The notes: generated by a model not told the origin, from the letters alone. A stretch of 64,000 nucleotides of DNA from Nostocoides sp. (GCA_016702415.1 JADJEA010000001.1:911001-975000); one strand, 5' to 3'; shown: positions 54,865 through 63,975, counted from the stretch's first letter. A program made the numbers and translations.

Positions 54865-56019
54865 ATGTTTCGCCGTATGCCGATCCCGGCCGCCCTCGCG
54901 GCCCTCACCCTGGGCGCGGGTCTGGTGGTGGGCCTGGCCAGTCCCGCCGCCGCGGCCGGCGGGGTCACCGCTGTCGCGGCGGGCAAGCTGCATACGTGCG
55001 CGATCACGGCTGCGGGCGCGGTCAAGTGCTGGGGGGCCGGCGGCTCGGGTCAGCTCGGCAACGGCACCCGGTCCGATTCTGCCCGCCCGGTCCAGGTCGC
55101 GGGCCTGACCTCCGGGGTCGTCGCGATCGCCAGCGGGGCCACCCACACGTGCGCCCTCACCAGCGCCGGCGCGGTCAAGTGCTGGGGTGACAACAGCACT
55201 GGTCAACTCGGGACGGGGACGACGGCATCCGCGCTGAAGCCGGTCCAGGTCGCCGGTCTGACCAGGGGCGTGAAGGCGATCGCGGCGGGCACGTCCTTCA
55301 CGTGTGCGATCACCGGGTCCGGCGCGGCGAAGTGCTGGGGCTACAACAATCGGGGGCAGCTCGGCACCGGCTCGACCGCGTCGGCGACGACACCGACCCA
55401 AGTGGTCGGCCTGACCAGTGGCGTCACCCGCCTGGCGACCGGCAACCAACACGCCTGCGCCCTGGTGTCCGCGGGCGCGGTCAAGTGCTGGGGATACAAC
55501 CTCAACGGCCAGCTCGGCAATGGCACCGCCGTCGCCTCGGCCAAGCCGGTGCAGGTCGTCGGGCTGACCTCGGGGGCGACCGCCGTCGCCGCCGGATATG
55601 CCGGCTCCTGTGCGGTCACCGCCGCCGGCGCGGCCCGGTGTTGGGGCTGGGCGGTCACCGCCGGCAGCGGCACCGCCAAGGACGTCTTCACCCCCGTCCA
55701 GGTCGCGGGGCTCACCTCGGGGGTCCGGGGCATCGCCCTCGGCTGGTTCCACGCCTGCGCCGTGACCGGCGGGGGTGCTCTGAAGTGCTGGGGTTACAAC
55801 TCCACGAGCCAGCTCGGCACCACCGGGTCCACCGCCACCACTCCGGTCCAGGTGAGCACCCTGACCGGCGTGAGGTCCGTCACCGGCGGCTGGGGGCACT
55901 CGTGCGCCGTGACCGGCTCCGGTGTCGTCCGGTGCTGGGGTTACAACGCCAACGGCCAGCTCGGCGGCGGCGTCACCGGGAGCCCGACTCCGACCCCGGT
56001 CACGGTCATCGGCCTGTGA
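54865..56019 (+). CDS. Secreted RCC1-repeat protein with paired cysteines
   Basis: 384 aa. Signal peptide at residues 1-31 ending in SPAAAA. Seven repeats of about 51 residues, each with a H(T/A)CA(I/L)T..GA(V/L)KCWG signature, so each blade probably has one disulfide. A beta-propeller is likely. ATG 54865 preferred; AAAGGGA lies just upstream, and TTG 54847 is in frame. Such proteins are found outside many actinomycetes, with roles unknown. Downstream genes may help form its disulfides. Confidence 0.88.
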   Translation: MFRRMPIPAALAALTLGAGLVVGLASPAAAAGGVTAVAAGKLHTCAITAAGAVKCWGAGGSGQLGNGTRSDSARPVQVAGLTSGVVAIASGATHTCALTSAGAVKCWGDNSTGQLGTGTTASALKPVQVAGLTRGVKAIAAGTSFTCAITGSGAAKCWGYNNRGQLGTGSTASATTPTQVVGLTSGVTRLATGNQHACALVSAGAVKCWGYNLNGQLGNGTAVASAKPVQVVGLTSGATAVAAGYAGSCAVTAAGAARCWGWAVTAGSGTAKDVFTPVQVAGLTSGVRGIALGWFHACAVTGGGALKCWGYNSTSQLGTTGSTATTPVQVSTLTGVRSVTGGWGHSCAVTGSGVVRCWGYNANGQLGGGVTGSPTPTPVTVIGL

Positions 56020-56062
56020 CACCCCCTGCCCGGCTCCCGGCTTGAACTGCCACAATCGCCTC

Positions 56063-56701
56063 ATGACCAGCGTGCGCACCGTCGTCCACCTCGTGCGCCA
56101 CGGCGAGGTCTACAACCCCGACAAGATCCTCTACGGCCGACTCCCGGGCTATCACCTCTCCGACCGGGGCCGCCAGATGGCGACCATCGTCGCCGACCAC
56201 CTCGCCGGACGCGACGTCGCCCACGTCATCTCCTCCTCGTTGACCCGGGCCCGGGAGACGGCGGCGCCGATCGCGGCGCGGCATACCCTTCACGCCGAAA
56301 CCGACGACCGGGTCATCGAGGCCGCCAACGACTTCGAGGGCAGCCAGGTGACCCTCAAGACCTTCCTCGACCCGCGCGCGCTCTACCGCTACCGCGACCC
56401 GCGCAAGCCCAGCTGGGGCGAGCCGTATGCCGAGGTCGCCGCCCGCATGTCCGCCGCCATCACCGACGCGCGCGCGGCCGCCCGCGGCCGGGAAGCGGTC
56501 ATCGTCAGCCACCAGATGCCGATCTGGATCGCCCGCGCCGCCGCCGAGGGGCGCCGCCTCTGGCACGACCCCCGCTCGCGGGAGTGCTCCCTCGCGTCCG
56601 TGACCTCCTTCACATATGCCGACGACCGCCTCACCGCGATCGCCTACGCCGAACCGGCCCGCGCCCTCCTGTCCGACGAGACGACGAGTGTGGGTGCGTG
56701 A
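56063..56701 (+). CDS. Histidine phosphatase family protein
   Basis: 212 aa, phosphoglycerate mutase-like. VVHLVRHGEVYNPDKILYGR carries the phosphohistidine; SSSLTRARETAAPIA and AVIVSHQMPIWIARAA give the other active-site residues. Not a glycolytic mutase by context; small-molecule phosphatase role unknown. Overlaps the TlpA gene by GTGA. Confidence 0.9.
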   Translation: MTSVRTVVHLVRHGEVYNPDKILYGRLPGYHLSDRGRQMATIVADHLAGRDVAHVISSSLTRARETAAPIAARHTLHAETDDRVIEAANDFEGSQVTLKTFLDPRALYRYRDPRKPSWGEPYAEVAARMSAAITDARAAARGREAVIVSHQMPIWIARAAAEGRRLWHDPRSRECSLASVTSFTYADDRLTAIAYAEPARALLSDETTSVGA

Positions 56702-57309
56702 GTCGTATGCCGCGGCGCACCGCCGCCGTCCTTCTCGCCTGCGCGTGCCTGGTCACCCCCGGGCTCGCCGCGTGCTCCTCCGACCCCAACTCCGTGTCCA
56801 ACCAGGCCAAGGACGGCTCGCAGAAGAACTTCATCTCCGGTGACGGCTCGGTCCAGGTCATTGCGCCCGACCGGCGGCTGGCTCCGGTGACCCTCAGCGG
56901 GACGACCCTCGACGGCAAGTCCTGGACCAGCACCAGCGCCCGGGGCAAGCCGCTCGTCGTCAACATCTGGGCGTCCTGGTGCCCGCCCTGCCAGGCCGAG
57001 GCCCCCGCGATCAAGGCGGTCGCGGACAAGGCGGAGTTCGCCGGAACGGTCGCCTGGGTGGGCCTGAACCAGCGCGAGTCCCCGCAGACCGCGCTCGCCC
57101 AGGTCCAGGCCTGGGGCGTCACCTTCCCCAATCTCGCCGACGACGGCGGCATCGCCCTCCAGCAACTCCAGGGCCGCGCCCGCGCGATGCCCTCCACCCT
57201 CGTCCTGGACCCGCAAGGGCGGATCGCCGCCTTCGTCGGGGGACCGGTCAGCGAGGCGACCCTGACCGGAATGATCGAGGACGTGCTCGCCGAAGGCCCG
57301 GGCACGTGA
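56698..57309 (+). CDS. TlpA-like thiol:disulfide lipoprotein (ResA type)
   Basis: 203 aa. Lipobox LAAC near residue 26, so an outer-leaflet lipoprotein. Thioredoxin domain with CPPC in IWASWCPPCQAEAPAIK. Reduces apocytochrome c for haem attachment. GTG 56698 or ATG 56707. In the CcdA-ResB-CcsB operon. Confidence 0.92.
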   Translation: MSRMPRRTAAVLLACACLVTPGLAACSSDPNSVSNQAKDGSQKNFISGDGSVQVIAPDRRLAPVTLSGTTLDGKSWTSTSARGKPLVVNIWASWCPPCQAEAPAIKAVADKAEFAGTVAWVGLNQRESPQTALAQVQAWGVTFPNLADDGGIALQQLQGRARAMPSTLVLDPQGRIAAFVGGPVSEATLTGMIEDVLAEGPGT

Positions 57310-58109
57310 CGATGCTCGCCGGACGGCTCTCCGACACCATCGCGACCGGGGCCCTCCCGCTCGCGGTGCTCGTCGCGGTGCTCGCCGGCCTGGTCTCCTT
57401 CGCCTCCCCATGCGTCCTGCCGCTGGTCCCCGGCTTCCTCGGGTATGTCGCGGCCACCGGCCCCAGCCCGGCCACCAACTCCTCGACCACGGACTCCGCA
57501 GCCACCGACTCGTCGGCGAACGCCGGCGAGCCCACGCGCAGCCGGGTCGTGCTCGGGACGCTGCTCTTCATCGCCGGATTTGCCGCGGTCTATATCGCCA
57601 CGGCGGTCGTGCTCGGCTCGATCGGGTCCGCCCTCATCGAGCATCGCCGAATGCTGACCCGGATCGGCGGAGTCGTCGTCCTCGTCATGGCCGCGCTCTT
57701 CCTCGGCCTCGGCGACCGGTTCAGCGTGACCCCGCGGTATCGCCCCCGGTCGGGCCTGCTCGGTGCCCCGGCCCTGGGCGCGGTCTTCGGTCTCGGCTGG
57801 ACCCCCTGCTCCGGGCCGACCCTCGGGGCGGTCCTCGCCCTGGCCAGCTCGGTCGACCCGTCGGTGGGGCGGGCGGCGGTCTTGGCCGCGGCATACTGCC
57901 TGGGGTTGGGTCTGCCGTTCCTCCTCATCGCGACGGCCTGGGAGCGGGCGGGGCGGTTCAACGCCTTCCTTCGCCGACACCAGCGCGCGATCCACCGGTT
58001 CGGTGGGGCCTTGCTGGTGGTCGTCGGGCTCCTCCTCGTCACCGGGCTGTGGGATCACGTCACCCTCTGGCTCCAGCAGCGCATCGGCGCCACGGAGGTG
58101 ATCCTCTAG
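57306..58109 (+). CDS. ccdA: CcdA cytochrome c biogenesis transmembrane protein
   Basis: 267 aa, 6 TM helices. SFASPCVLPLVPGFLGY and GWTPCSGPTLGAVLAL hold the two redox cysteines that pass reductant to the TlpA-type lipoprotein. An extra Ser/Thr-rich loop of about 35 residues follows the first motif. GTG 57306 (GTGA overlap) or ATG 57312. Confidence 0.93.
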   Translation: MTMLAGRLSDTIATGALPLAVLVAVLAGLVSFASPCVLPLVPGFLGYVAATGPSPATNSSTTDSAATDSSANAGEPTRSRVVLGTLLFIAGFAAVYIATAVVLGSIGSALIEHRRMLTRIGGVVVLVMAALFLGLGDRFSVTPRYRPRSGLLGAPALGAVFGLGWTPCSGPTLGAVLALASSVDPSVGRAAVLAAAYCLGLGLPFLLIATAWERAGRFNAFLRRHQRAIHRFGGALLVVVGLLLVTGLWDHVTLWLQQRIGATEVIL

Positions 58110-59717
58110 ATGCCCGCGCAGACGATCACCCAGCCAAGGCTCGGACCCGTCGGCGCGGCCCGGTGGGCCTGGCGGCAGGTGACGAGTATGCGCACCGCGC
58201 TCTTCCTCCTGCTTCTGCTCGCCGTCGCCGCCCTGCCTGGCTCGATCTGGCCGCAACGCTCGATCAACCCCGCCCGGACCGCGGCCTATATCGAGGACCA
58301 CCCCACCCTGGGACCTTGGCTCGACCGGCTCGGGTTCTTCGAGGTCTATGCCTCGCCGTGGTTCTCGGCGGTCTATCTCCTCCTCTTCATCAGCCTCGTC
58401 GGGTGCGTCCTGCCGCGCATCCGGGTCCACGGGCGCATGCTGCGGATGCCGCCCCCGCGGGTCCCGCAGCGCCTCGAGCGGCTCGAGCACCACGCACTTG
58501 CGAGGACCACCCGCCCGGCCCCCGAGGTCCTCGCCACCGTCCGGGAGGCGTTGGGACGCCGCTACCGGGTGGCGATCAAGGACGACTCCTCCCTCTCCGC
58601 CGAGACCGGCTATCTGCGCGAGACGGGCAATATCGCCTTCCACCTCGCCCTCATCGGTATCCTCGTCGGCGTCGCGGTCGGCCACATCTACGGCTGGAAG
58701 GGCGACGTCATCGTCCCCGTCGGCTCGACCTTCGCCAACACCGAGTCGCGCTACGACACCATTCAGTACGGCCCCCGGGTCGACCCGGACAACTTCGCGC
58801 CCTTCAGCCTGACCCTCGACAAGCTCACCGTCACCTTCGAAGACCAGGTCGGCGGGCGGGGCCAGTTCGGCTCGCCGCGCGACTTCGTCGCGGAGGTGAC
58901 CACGCGGTCCGCGCCGGGGGCGGCGGCGCAGCGGCATACGCTCAAGGTCAACCACCCGGTGGAGATGGACGGAGCGACCGTCTTCCTTCTCGGCAACGGC
59001 TATGCGCCGGTCATCACCGTGCGCGACAAGGACGGCAAGGTCCTCTATTCGCAGGCGACGCCCTTCCTGTCCCGGGACAACAACTACACCTCCTCCGGGG
59101 CGGTCAAGGTCCCCGCGGCGCGCCCGAAGCAACTGGGCTTCTTCGGCAACTTCCTCCCGACCGGCATCATCAGCGACGACCAGGGGCCGATCTCGATCTT
59201 CCCCGACGCCAAGAATCCCGCGCTCGCGCTCGGGCTTTTCGAGGGGGATCTCGCCCCGGGCGGACGGGCGAGTTCGGTCTACACGCTCGACACCGCCGCG
59301 ATGACCCAGGTCAAGGCGGCGGGTAGCGACGAGGTGCTGCGGTTGTGGATCACCCCCGGCGAGACCGTCCAGCTGCCGGACGGGCGCGGTTCGATCACCT
59401 TCGACCGGGTGGAGCGCTGGGCCGGCCTGTCGATCCGGCACGACCCGGCCAAGGACTTCACGCTGGCGAGCGCGCTCCTGGCGCTCGCGGCCCTGATCGC
59501 GCAGCTGACGATCAAGCGGCGCCGGGTCTTCGTCCGGGTGACGCCCGAGAATGCCGGCAGCCGCGTCGTCGTCGCCGCGCTGAGCAAGACCGACGACGAG
59601 GGGCTGGCCGGCCTGGTCCAACGGCTCGCCGCCGTGGCCGGCGACCGGATCGACCCCGACGACGTCCCCGCAGGTGAGCAGGCAGCAGCGGGGGGAGCCC
59701 GCGGCATACGACCGTGA
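58110..59717 (+). CDS. resB: ResB cytochrome c biogenesis protein
   Basis: 535 aa. Four TM helices; LFLLLLLAVAALPGSIWPQR near the N-terminus, a large extracytoplasmic domain, and NIAFHLALIGILVGVAVGH. Starts directly after the ccdA stop. Works with CcsB as the System II haem lyase. A long Gly/Pro/charged tail ends it. Confidence 0.93.
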   Translation: MPAQTITQPRLGPVGAARWAWRQVTSMRTALFLLLLLAVAALPGSIWPQRSINPARTAAYIEDHPTLGPWLDRLGFFEVYASPWFSAVYLLLFISLVGCVLPRIRVHGRMLRMPPPRVPQRLERLEHHALARTTRPAPEVLATVREALGRRYRVAIKDDSSLSAETGYLRETGNIAFHLALIGILVGVAVGHIYGWKGDVIVPVGSTFANTESRYDTIQYGPRVDPDNFAPFSLTLDKLTVTFEDQVGGRGQFGSPRDFVAEVTTRSAPGAAAQRHTLKVNHPVEMDGATVFLLGNGYAPVITVRDKDGKVLYSQATPFLSRDNNYTSSGAVKVPAARPKQLGFFGNFLPTGIISDDQGPISIFPDAKNPALALGLFEGDLAPGGRASSVYTLDTAAMTQVKAAGSDEVLRLWITPGETVQLPDGRGSITFDRVERWAGLSIRHDPAKDFTLASALLALAALIAQLTIKRRRVFVRVTPENAGSRVVVAALSKTDDEGLAGLVQRLAAVAGDRIDPDDVPAGEQAAAGGARGIRP

Positions 59718-59730
59718 GAGGATCGAGACG

Positions 59731-60681
59731 ATGAACACCACACTCGCGCTTTATGCGAACTACTCCATCTACTCGGCCATCGCCGTGCTCACGTTGGCGA
59801 TGCTCGCGTATGCCGCCTACCTCGCCCGGGCGATCCCGGCCCGGGAGGTGGCCCGGACGCCCGAGCGGGTGCTCGTCGGGGCGGGCGCGCCGGCCGCTCA
59901 GGTCGAAGTCGGGAGCGGCGCGGCGGCTGTGGATGCGGGCCGCAAGATGGCCGGGATCGGGCGCAGTTTCGCGTGGCTGGCGACCGCCTGCATCGGGGTG
60001 TCGATGGTGTTGCGCGGTCTCGCCGTGCATCGTCCGCCACTGGGCAATCTCTACGAATTCGTCTGTGCCGCAGCCTTCGCCGCGATGCTCGGCTTCTGTG
60101 TCTGGAACCAGCGGCGCGATGTCAGCTGGTTGGGGACCTTCGTCGTCACGCCCGTCCTCATCATGCTCTTGCTCGCCGTCAAGGCGTTCTATACCGAGGC
60201 GTCGTCGCTCATGCCGGCCCTGCGGTCGTACTGGTTGACGATCCACGTGAGCATGGCGACGATCTCGGTCGGCGTCTTCACGCTCGGCGCCATCGTCGCG
60301 GCGCTCTATCTCGTCCTCGACCGTTACGCGCGGGCGGGCCACACCCCCCGGTGGGTCCGCGTCCTGCCGTCACCCGCGGAACTGGAGCGGACGTCATACA
60401 GCCTCCACATCGTCGCGTTCCCGCTGTGGACGTTCACGGTGATCGCGGGGGCGATCTGGGCGCGTCAGGCGTGGGCCTCCTATTGGAACTGGGATCCGAA
60501 GGAGGTCTGGTCGTTCATCATCTGGGTGGTGTATGCCGCATTCCTCCACGCCCGCGCCACCTCCGGCATCACCCGGCAGAAGGCCCAGTGGATCGCCCTG
60601 GCCGGGTTCGCGTGCATCATCGTCAACTACACGATCGTCAACCTCTACTTCGTGGGTCAGCACAGCTATTCGGGAATGTGA
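59731..60681 (+). CDS. ccsB: CcsB (CcsA/ResC) cytochrome c synthase
   Basis: 316 aa, multi-pass. The WWD-type haem-handling domain is WASYWNWDPKEVWSFIIWV. PLGNLYEFVCAAAFA and HVSMATISVGVFTLGAI are also typical. ATG 59731 has AGAGGA 9 nt before. With ResB forms the System II synthase. Confidence 0.95.
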   Translation: MNTTLALYANYSIYSAIAVLTLAMLAYAAYLARAIPAREVARTPERVLVGAGAPAAQVEVGSGAAAVDAGRKMAGIGRSFAWLATACIGVSMVLRGLAVHRPPLGNLYEFVCAAAFAAMLGFCVWNQRRDVSWLGTFVVTPVLIMLLLAVKAFYTEASSLMPALRSYWLTIHVSMATISVGVFTLGAIVAALYLVLDRYARAGHTPRWVRVLPSPAELERTSYSLHIVAFPLWTFTVIAGAIWARQAWASYWNWDPKEVWSFIIWVVYAAFLHARATSGITRQKAQWIALAGFACIIVNYTIVNLYFVGQHSYSGM

Positions 60682-60682
60682 C

Positions 60683-61111
60683 ATGGTCCGCTACAGCCTG
60701 CTGCGTATCCTCATCTTCTTCGGCTGCCTCGGCCTGCTCTGGCTGGTCGGGCTGCGTGGCCCCGGTCAGCGCCCCTGGCTGGTCATCGGGGCGGGCCTGC
60801 TGTCGATGGTGATCTCCTATTTCGTGCTCGCGCCCTTCCGTGAGCAGACGGTGGACAAGATCGCCCACCGGGTCGAGGCCCGCACGGCGGCCCGGGCGGG
60901 GCGGGTGACCGACGAGGACATCGAGGATGCCGCGATCGAGGACGCCCCCGGTGCGGGCTCCTCTGGTGTGGATGCCTCCGGTGCGGATGCATCGATCGCG
61001 AGGGGTCGGGGGACCGGGGCGACGGAGGGTCCGGCGGCTGCGGCGGGCGCCGCTGAGTCGACCGATCCGCGGGCCGGCGCGGAGGTCATGGGGCGCGAGG
61101 AGTACCGGTGA
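60683..61111 (+). CDS. DUF4229 membrane protein
   Basis: 142 aa. Two TM helices at about 5-25 and 33-55, then a long acidic, Ala/Gly-rich tail. Common next to cytochrome c assembly genes in Actinobacteria. Role unknown. Confidence 0.8.
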   Translation: MVRYSLLRILIFFGCLGLLWLVGLRGPGQRPWLVIGAGLLSMVISYFVLAPFREQTVDKIAHRVEARTAARAGRVTDEDIEDAAIEDAPGAGSSGVDASGADASIARGRGTGATEGPAAAAGAAESTDPRAGAEVMGREEYR

Positions 61112-61203
61112 CGCCCCGCTTCCGCCGGGCCGCCACGATCGTCGTCCTGATCGCCGTTGTCGCGGTCGTGCTCGTCTCCGCCCTGGGCAGCGCGTTTCGC
61201 TGA
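61108..61203 (+). CDS. 31-aa single-TM peptide
   Basis: MTPRFRRAATIVVLIAVVAV and then VLVSALGSAFR. GTG start in a GTGA overlap with the DUF4229 gene, so it is translated with it. One hydrophobic helix after a basic N-terminus. Easily missed by gene finders. Function unknown. Confidence 0.6.
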   Translation: MTPRFRRAATIVVLIAVVAVVLVSALGSAFR

Positions 61204-61219
61204 TCGCACTGCGATCACC

Positions 61220-61240
61220 CGCCGGCGCGATCGGCCGGCG
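61220..61240. terminator. Bidirectional hairpin between convergent genes
   Basis: CGCCGGC (61220-61226) and GCCGGCG (61234-61240) form a 7-bp stem around a 7-nt loop, between the peptide gene stop (61203) and the serC stop (61245). A second small hairpin, TGATCG-CACTG-CGATCA, lies at 61201-61217. Confidence 0.5.
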
Positions 61241-61244
61241 CGGG

Positions 61245-62378
61245 TCAGAGTCGCTCGACGATGTAGTCGATGGCCCCGGTCAGGCGGCTGATGTCGTCGG
61301 GGTCGACGGCCGGGAACATCGCGATCCGCAACTGATTGCGGCCGAGCTTGCGATAGGGCTCGGTGTCGACGATCCCGTTGGCGCGCAACACCTTCGCGAT
61401 CGCGGCCGCATCGACACCGTCGACGAAGTCGATCGTCCCGACGACCTGGGACCGAGAGTCCGGGTCGGCGACGAAGGGGGTCGCGACGGCGGATGCCTCC
61501 GCCCAGCCGTAGAGGCGCGCGGCGGAGTCGGCCGTGCGGGAGGTGGTGAACGGCATACCCCCGTTGTCGTTCATCCAGCGCAGTTGCTCGGCCATGAGCG
61601 CGAGCGTTGCCACCGCGGGCGTGTTGTAGGTCTGGTCCTTGCGCGAGTTGTCGATCGCGGTCGGGAGGCTGAAGAAGTCGGGCACCCACCGCCCGCTCGC
61701 GGCGATCTCGTCCACGCGCGCCAGCGCCGCGGGGGAGAAGAGGGCGAGCCAGAGGCCGCCGTCGGACGCGAAGCACTTCTGCGGGGCGAAGTAGTAGACA
61801 TCGGCCTGGCTCACGTCCACCGGCAGCCCGCCCGCACCCGAGGTCGCATCGATGACGACGAGCGCATCGTCGTCGGCCCCCGCGACCCGCTCGATGGGTG
61901 CCATGACCCCGGTCGAGGTCTCGTTGTGCGGCCACGCATAGACGTCGACGCCCGGTTCGGCGTATGCCGCGCACCGGCTCCCCGGGTCGGCCTTGACGAT
62001 CGTCGGGTCACCGAGGAAGGGTGCCGCCTTGGTCACCGAGGCGAACTTGCTCGAGAACTCCCCGAACGCGAGGTGCTGCGCCCGCTCCCGGACCAGGCCG
62101 AACGCCGCAATATCCCAGAACGCCGTGGAGCCGCCATTGCCGAGGACGACTTCGTACCCGTCCGGGGGCGTGAACAGCGTGGTCAGACCCGCGCGGATCT
62201 CCTTGACCAGGTTCTTGACCTGGGCCTGCCGGTGGGAGGTGCCGAGGATCGTGCCGCCGATGGCGGCCAGCGCGCTCACCTGCTCCGGGCGAACCTTGGA
62301 CGGGCCGCATCCGAAGCGTCCGTCCACCGGGCGCAGGTCGTCAGGGAGGCGAAGGTCGGGGGTCGCAGTCGCAGTCAC
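61245..62378 (-). CDS. serC: Phosphoserine aminotransferase
   Basis: 377 aa, mycobacterial-type SerC in serine synthesis (also pyridoxal pathway). LRPVDGRFGCGPSKVRPEQV; GNGGSTAFWDIAAFGL; PLP lysine in VYYFAPQKCFASDGG. GTG 62378 gives the family start MTATATPDLRLPDDLRP; a GAGACT -10-like box ends 7 nt upstream. Confidence 0.94.
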   Translation of the reverse strand: MTATATPDLRLPDDLRPVDGRFGCGPSKVRPEQVSALAAIGGTILGTSHRQAQVKNLVKEIRAGLTTLFTPPDGYEVVLGNGGSTAFWDIAAFGLVRERAQHLAFGEFSSKFASVTKAAPFLGDPTIVKADPGSRCAAYAEPGVDVYAWPHNETSTGVMAPIERVAGADDDALVVIDATSGAGGLPVDVSQADVYYFAPQKCFASDGGLWLALFSPAALARVDEIAASGRWVPDFFSLPTAIDNSRKDQTYNTPAVATLALMAEQLRWMNDNGGMPFTTSRTADSAARLYGWAEASAVATPFVADPDSRSQVVGTIDFVDGVDAAAIAKVLRANGIVDTEPYRKLGRNQLRIAMFPAVDPDDISRLTGAIDYIVERL

Positions 62379-62689
62379 GCCCGCCAGTCTCGCAAAGGGC
62401 CTCGGGTGACCGGTGCCACGTCCCGCCTCGCGGGACACCTCACCGGCTGCTGCGCGCTGGTCCTGGCGGTATGTCGACCCCCCCTCCCCCGGGGGATCGC
62501 GGCGGGCGCTGCCCGGGGGTCGGCCCGGGTGGGGAGGATGCGGCATACGGAATCCGCATGGAATGCAGTTCATCCAGTCATGTGGAGCATTCCGGGCTTG
62601 CCCAGCGTAGCGGGGGCGGCGCAGACTGGTTGTGGTGTCACACGGGAGTGCACCACCGAGATGCACACCGACACAAGGAGAAACCCACA
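62379..62689. other. Intergenic region before the 29-aa peptide gene
   Basis: No conserved gene is seen. It holds one GGCATAC copy at 62542, a 7-bp inverted repeat GGAATGC/GCATTCC (62560-62566 and 62587-62593) around 20 nt, and at 62675-62680 the strong AAGGAG for the peptide gene. A promoter for that gene is probably within 62590-62670. Confidence 0.5.
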
Positions 62690-62779
62690 ATGACCTGCAT
62701 CAAGACCTGGCTGCGGAAGTTCGACGCCTGGACCCTCGAGGCCTTCAACCCGCCGGTCCCGGGCTACCGCGGCCGCTGA
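62690..62779 (+). CDS. 29-aa peptide gene with strong ribosome binding site
   Basis: MTCIKTWLRKFDAWTLEAFN and PPVPGYRGR. AAGGAG ends 9 nt before the ATG. The N-terminal half may form an amphipathic helix (W, L, F, W, L, F on one side, K and R on the other). Followed at once by a double hairpin terminator, which suggests an independent, well expressed unit. No family known to me. Confidence 0.5.
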   Translation: MTCIKTWLRKFDAWTLEAFNPPVPGYRGR

Positions 62780-62780
62780 G

Positions 62781-62856
62781 CCACCGGCCCCCACACCACG
62801 ACGGCGCCCCCTCCCGAAACCGGGAGGGGGCGCCGTTCGCGTGTGCGGGCCGGTGG
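62781..62856. terminator. Nested double-hairpin terminator
   Basis: Inner stem: 16 bp, 62801-62816 with 62821-62836, loop AAAC, perfect. Outer stem: 16 bp with one mismatch, 62781-62796 with 62841-62856. It can end both the peptide gene and the convergent citrate synthase gene. Confidence 0.88.
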
Positions 62857-62868
62857 CTCGGCTCCGCC

Positions 62869-63975
62869 TCAGTCTTCGTGCGGCCGGTAGCCGCGCACGG
62901 CCGAAAGCGGGCGGGGGCCTTCGCCGACATACTTCGCCGACGGGCGGATCAGCCGGCCGGTCTTCTTCTGCTCGAGGATGTGCGCGGACCAGCCGGCGAC
63001 GCGGGCGGAGACGAAGAGCGGGGTCATCATGTTGCCCGGGACATCGGCGAAGTCGAGCAGCACGGCGGCCCAGAAGTCGACATTCGTCTCCATCTTGCGC
63101 TCGGGGTAGCGCTCGGCGAGAGCGGCGATGGCCGCCTTCTCCAACTCCAGCGCCACCTCGTAGCGGGGCGCGCCCAGCCGCTGGCAGGTGTCGCGCAGGA
63201 CGGCGGCGCGGGGGTCGTAGGCGCGGTACACGCGGTGCCCGAAGCCCATCAGGCGCTCACCGCGGTCGAACACGTCAGCGACATACTTGGCCGCGTCCCC
63301 GGTCTGCTCGACGCCCTCGATCATCTCCTTGGCCCGCGACGGGGCACCACCGTGCAGGGGCCCGGACAGGGCACCGACGGCCCCGGACAGGCAGGCGGCG
63401 ACATCGGCGCCGGTCGAGGCGATGACCCGCGCGGTGAAGGTCGAGGCGTTCATACCGTGCTCGGCCGCGGAGGTGAAGTAGGCGTCGATGGCCTCGACGT
63501 GGGCCGGGTCGGGCTCGCCGCGCCAGCGGATCATGAACCGCTCGACGATCGTCCTGCCCTCGTCGACCCGGCGCTGCGGGACCATCGGCGTTCCGAGGCC
63601 GTGGGCGGACTGGGCGATAAAGGACATCGCCATGACTGACGCCCGGGCCAGGTCCTCGCGGGTCTGTTCCGGGGTGATGTCGAGCAGCGGGCGGAAGCCC
63701 CACAGCGGCGCCAACTGGCACAGCGCGGACTGGACGTCGACGCGGATGTCGCCGGTGTGCACCGGCAGCGGGAAGGGCTCCGCGGGCGGCAGGCCCGGGC
63801 CGAGTTCGTTGTCGACGAGCAGCCCCCAGACCTGCCCGAAACTGATCTGCCCCACGAGGTCCTTCAGATCGACGCCGCGATAGCGCAGCGCGCCGCCCTC
63901 TTTGTCGGGCTCGGCGATCTCGGTCTCGAACGCGATGACGCCTTCGAGTCCGTGCTTGACCTCGTTGTCAGTCAT
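62869..63975 (-). CDS. Citrate synthase (type I-like, short form)
   Basis: 368 aa. Condenses oxaloacetate and acetyl-CoA. Catalytic residues: His in AEHGMNASTFTARVIAST, MGFGHRVYRAYDPRAAVLRD and Asp in METNVDFWAAVLLDFADVP. The ~370-aa length matches the shorter CitA/2-methylcitrate-type synthases, so a methylcitrate activity cannot be excluded; no prpB/prpD is adjacent within the window. Confidence 0.93.
   Translation of the reverse strand: MTDNEVKHGLEGVIAFETEIAEPDKEGGALRYRGVDLKDLVGQISFGQVWGLLVDNELGPGLPPAEPFPLPVHTGDIRVDVQSALCQLAPLWGFRPLLDITPEQTREDLARASVMAMSFIAQSAHGLGTPMVPQRRVDEGRTIVERFMIRWRGEPDPAHVEAIDAYFTSAAEHGMNASTFTARVIASTGADVAACLSGAVGALSGPLHGGAPSRAKEMIEGVEQTGDAAKYVADVFDRGERLMGFGHRVYRAYDPRAAVLRDTCQRLGAPRYEVALELEKAAIAALAERYPERKMETNVDFWAAVLLDFADVPGNMMTPLFVSARVAGWSAHILEQKKTGRLIRPSAKYVGEGPRPLSAVRGYRPHED

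Noticed and set aside
62471..62779. Longer 102-codon version of the 29-aa peptide gene
   Set aside because: The upstream part is low-complexity Pro/Gly with no start signal; the strong ribosome binding site is at the internal ATG 62690.
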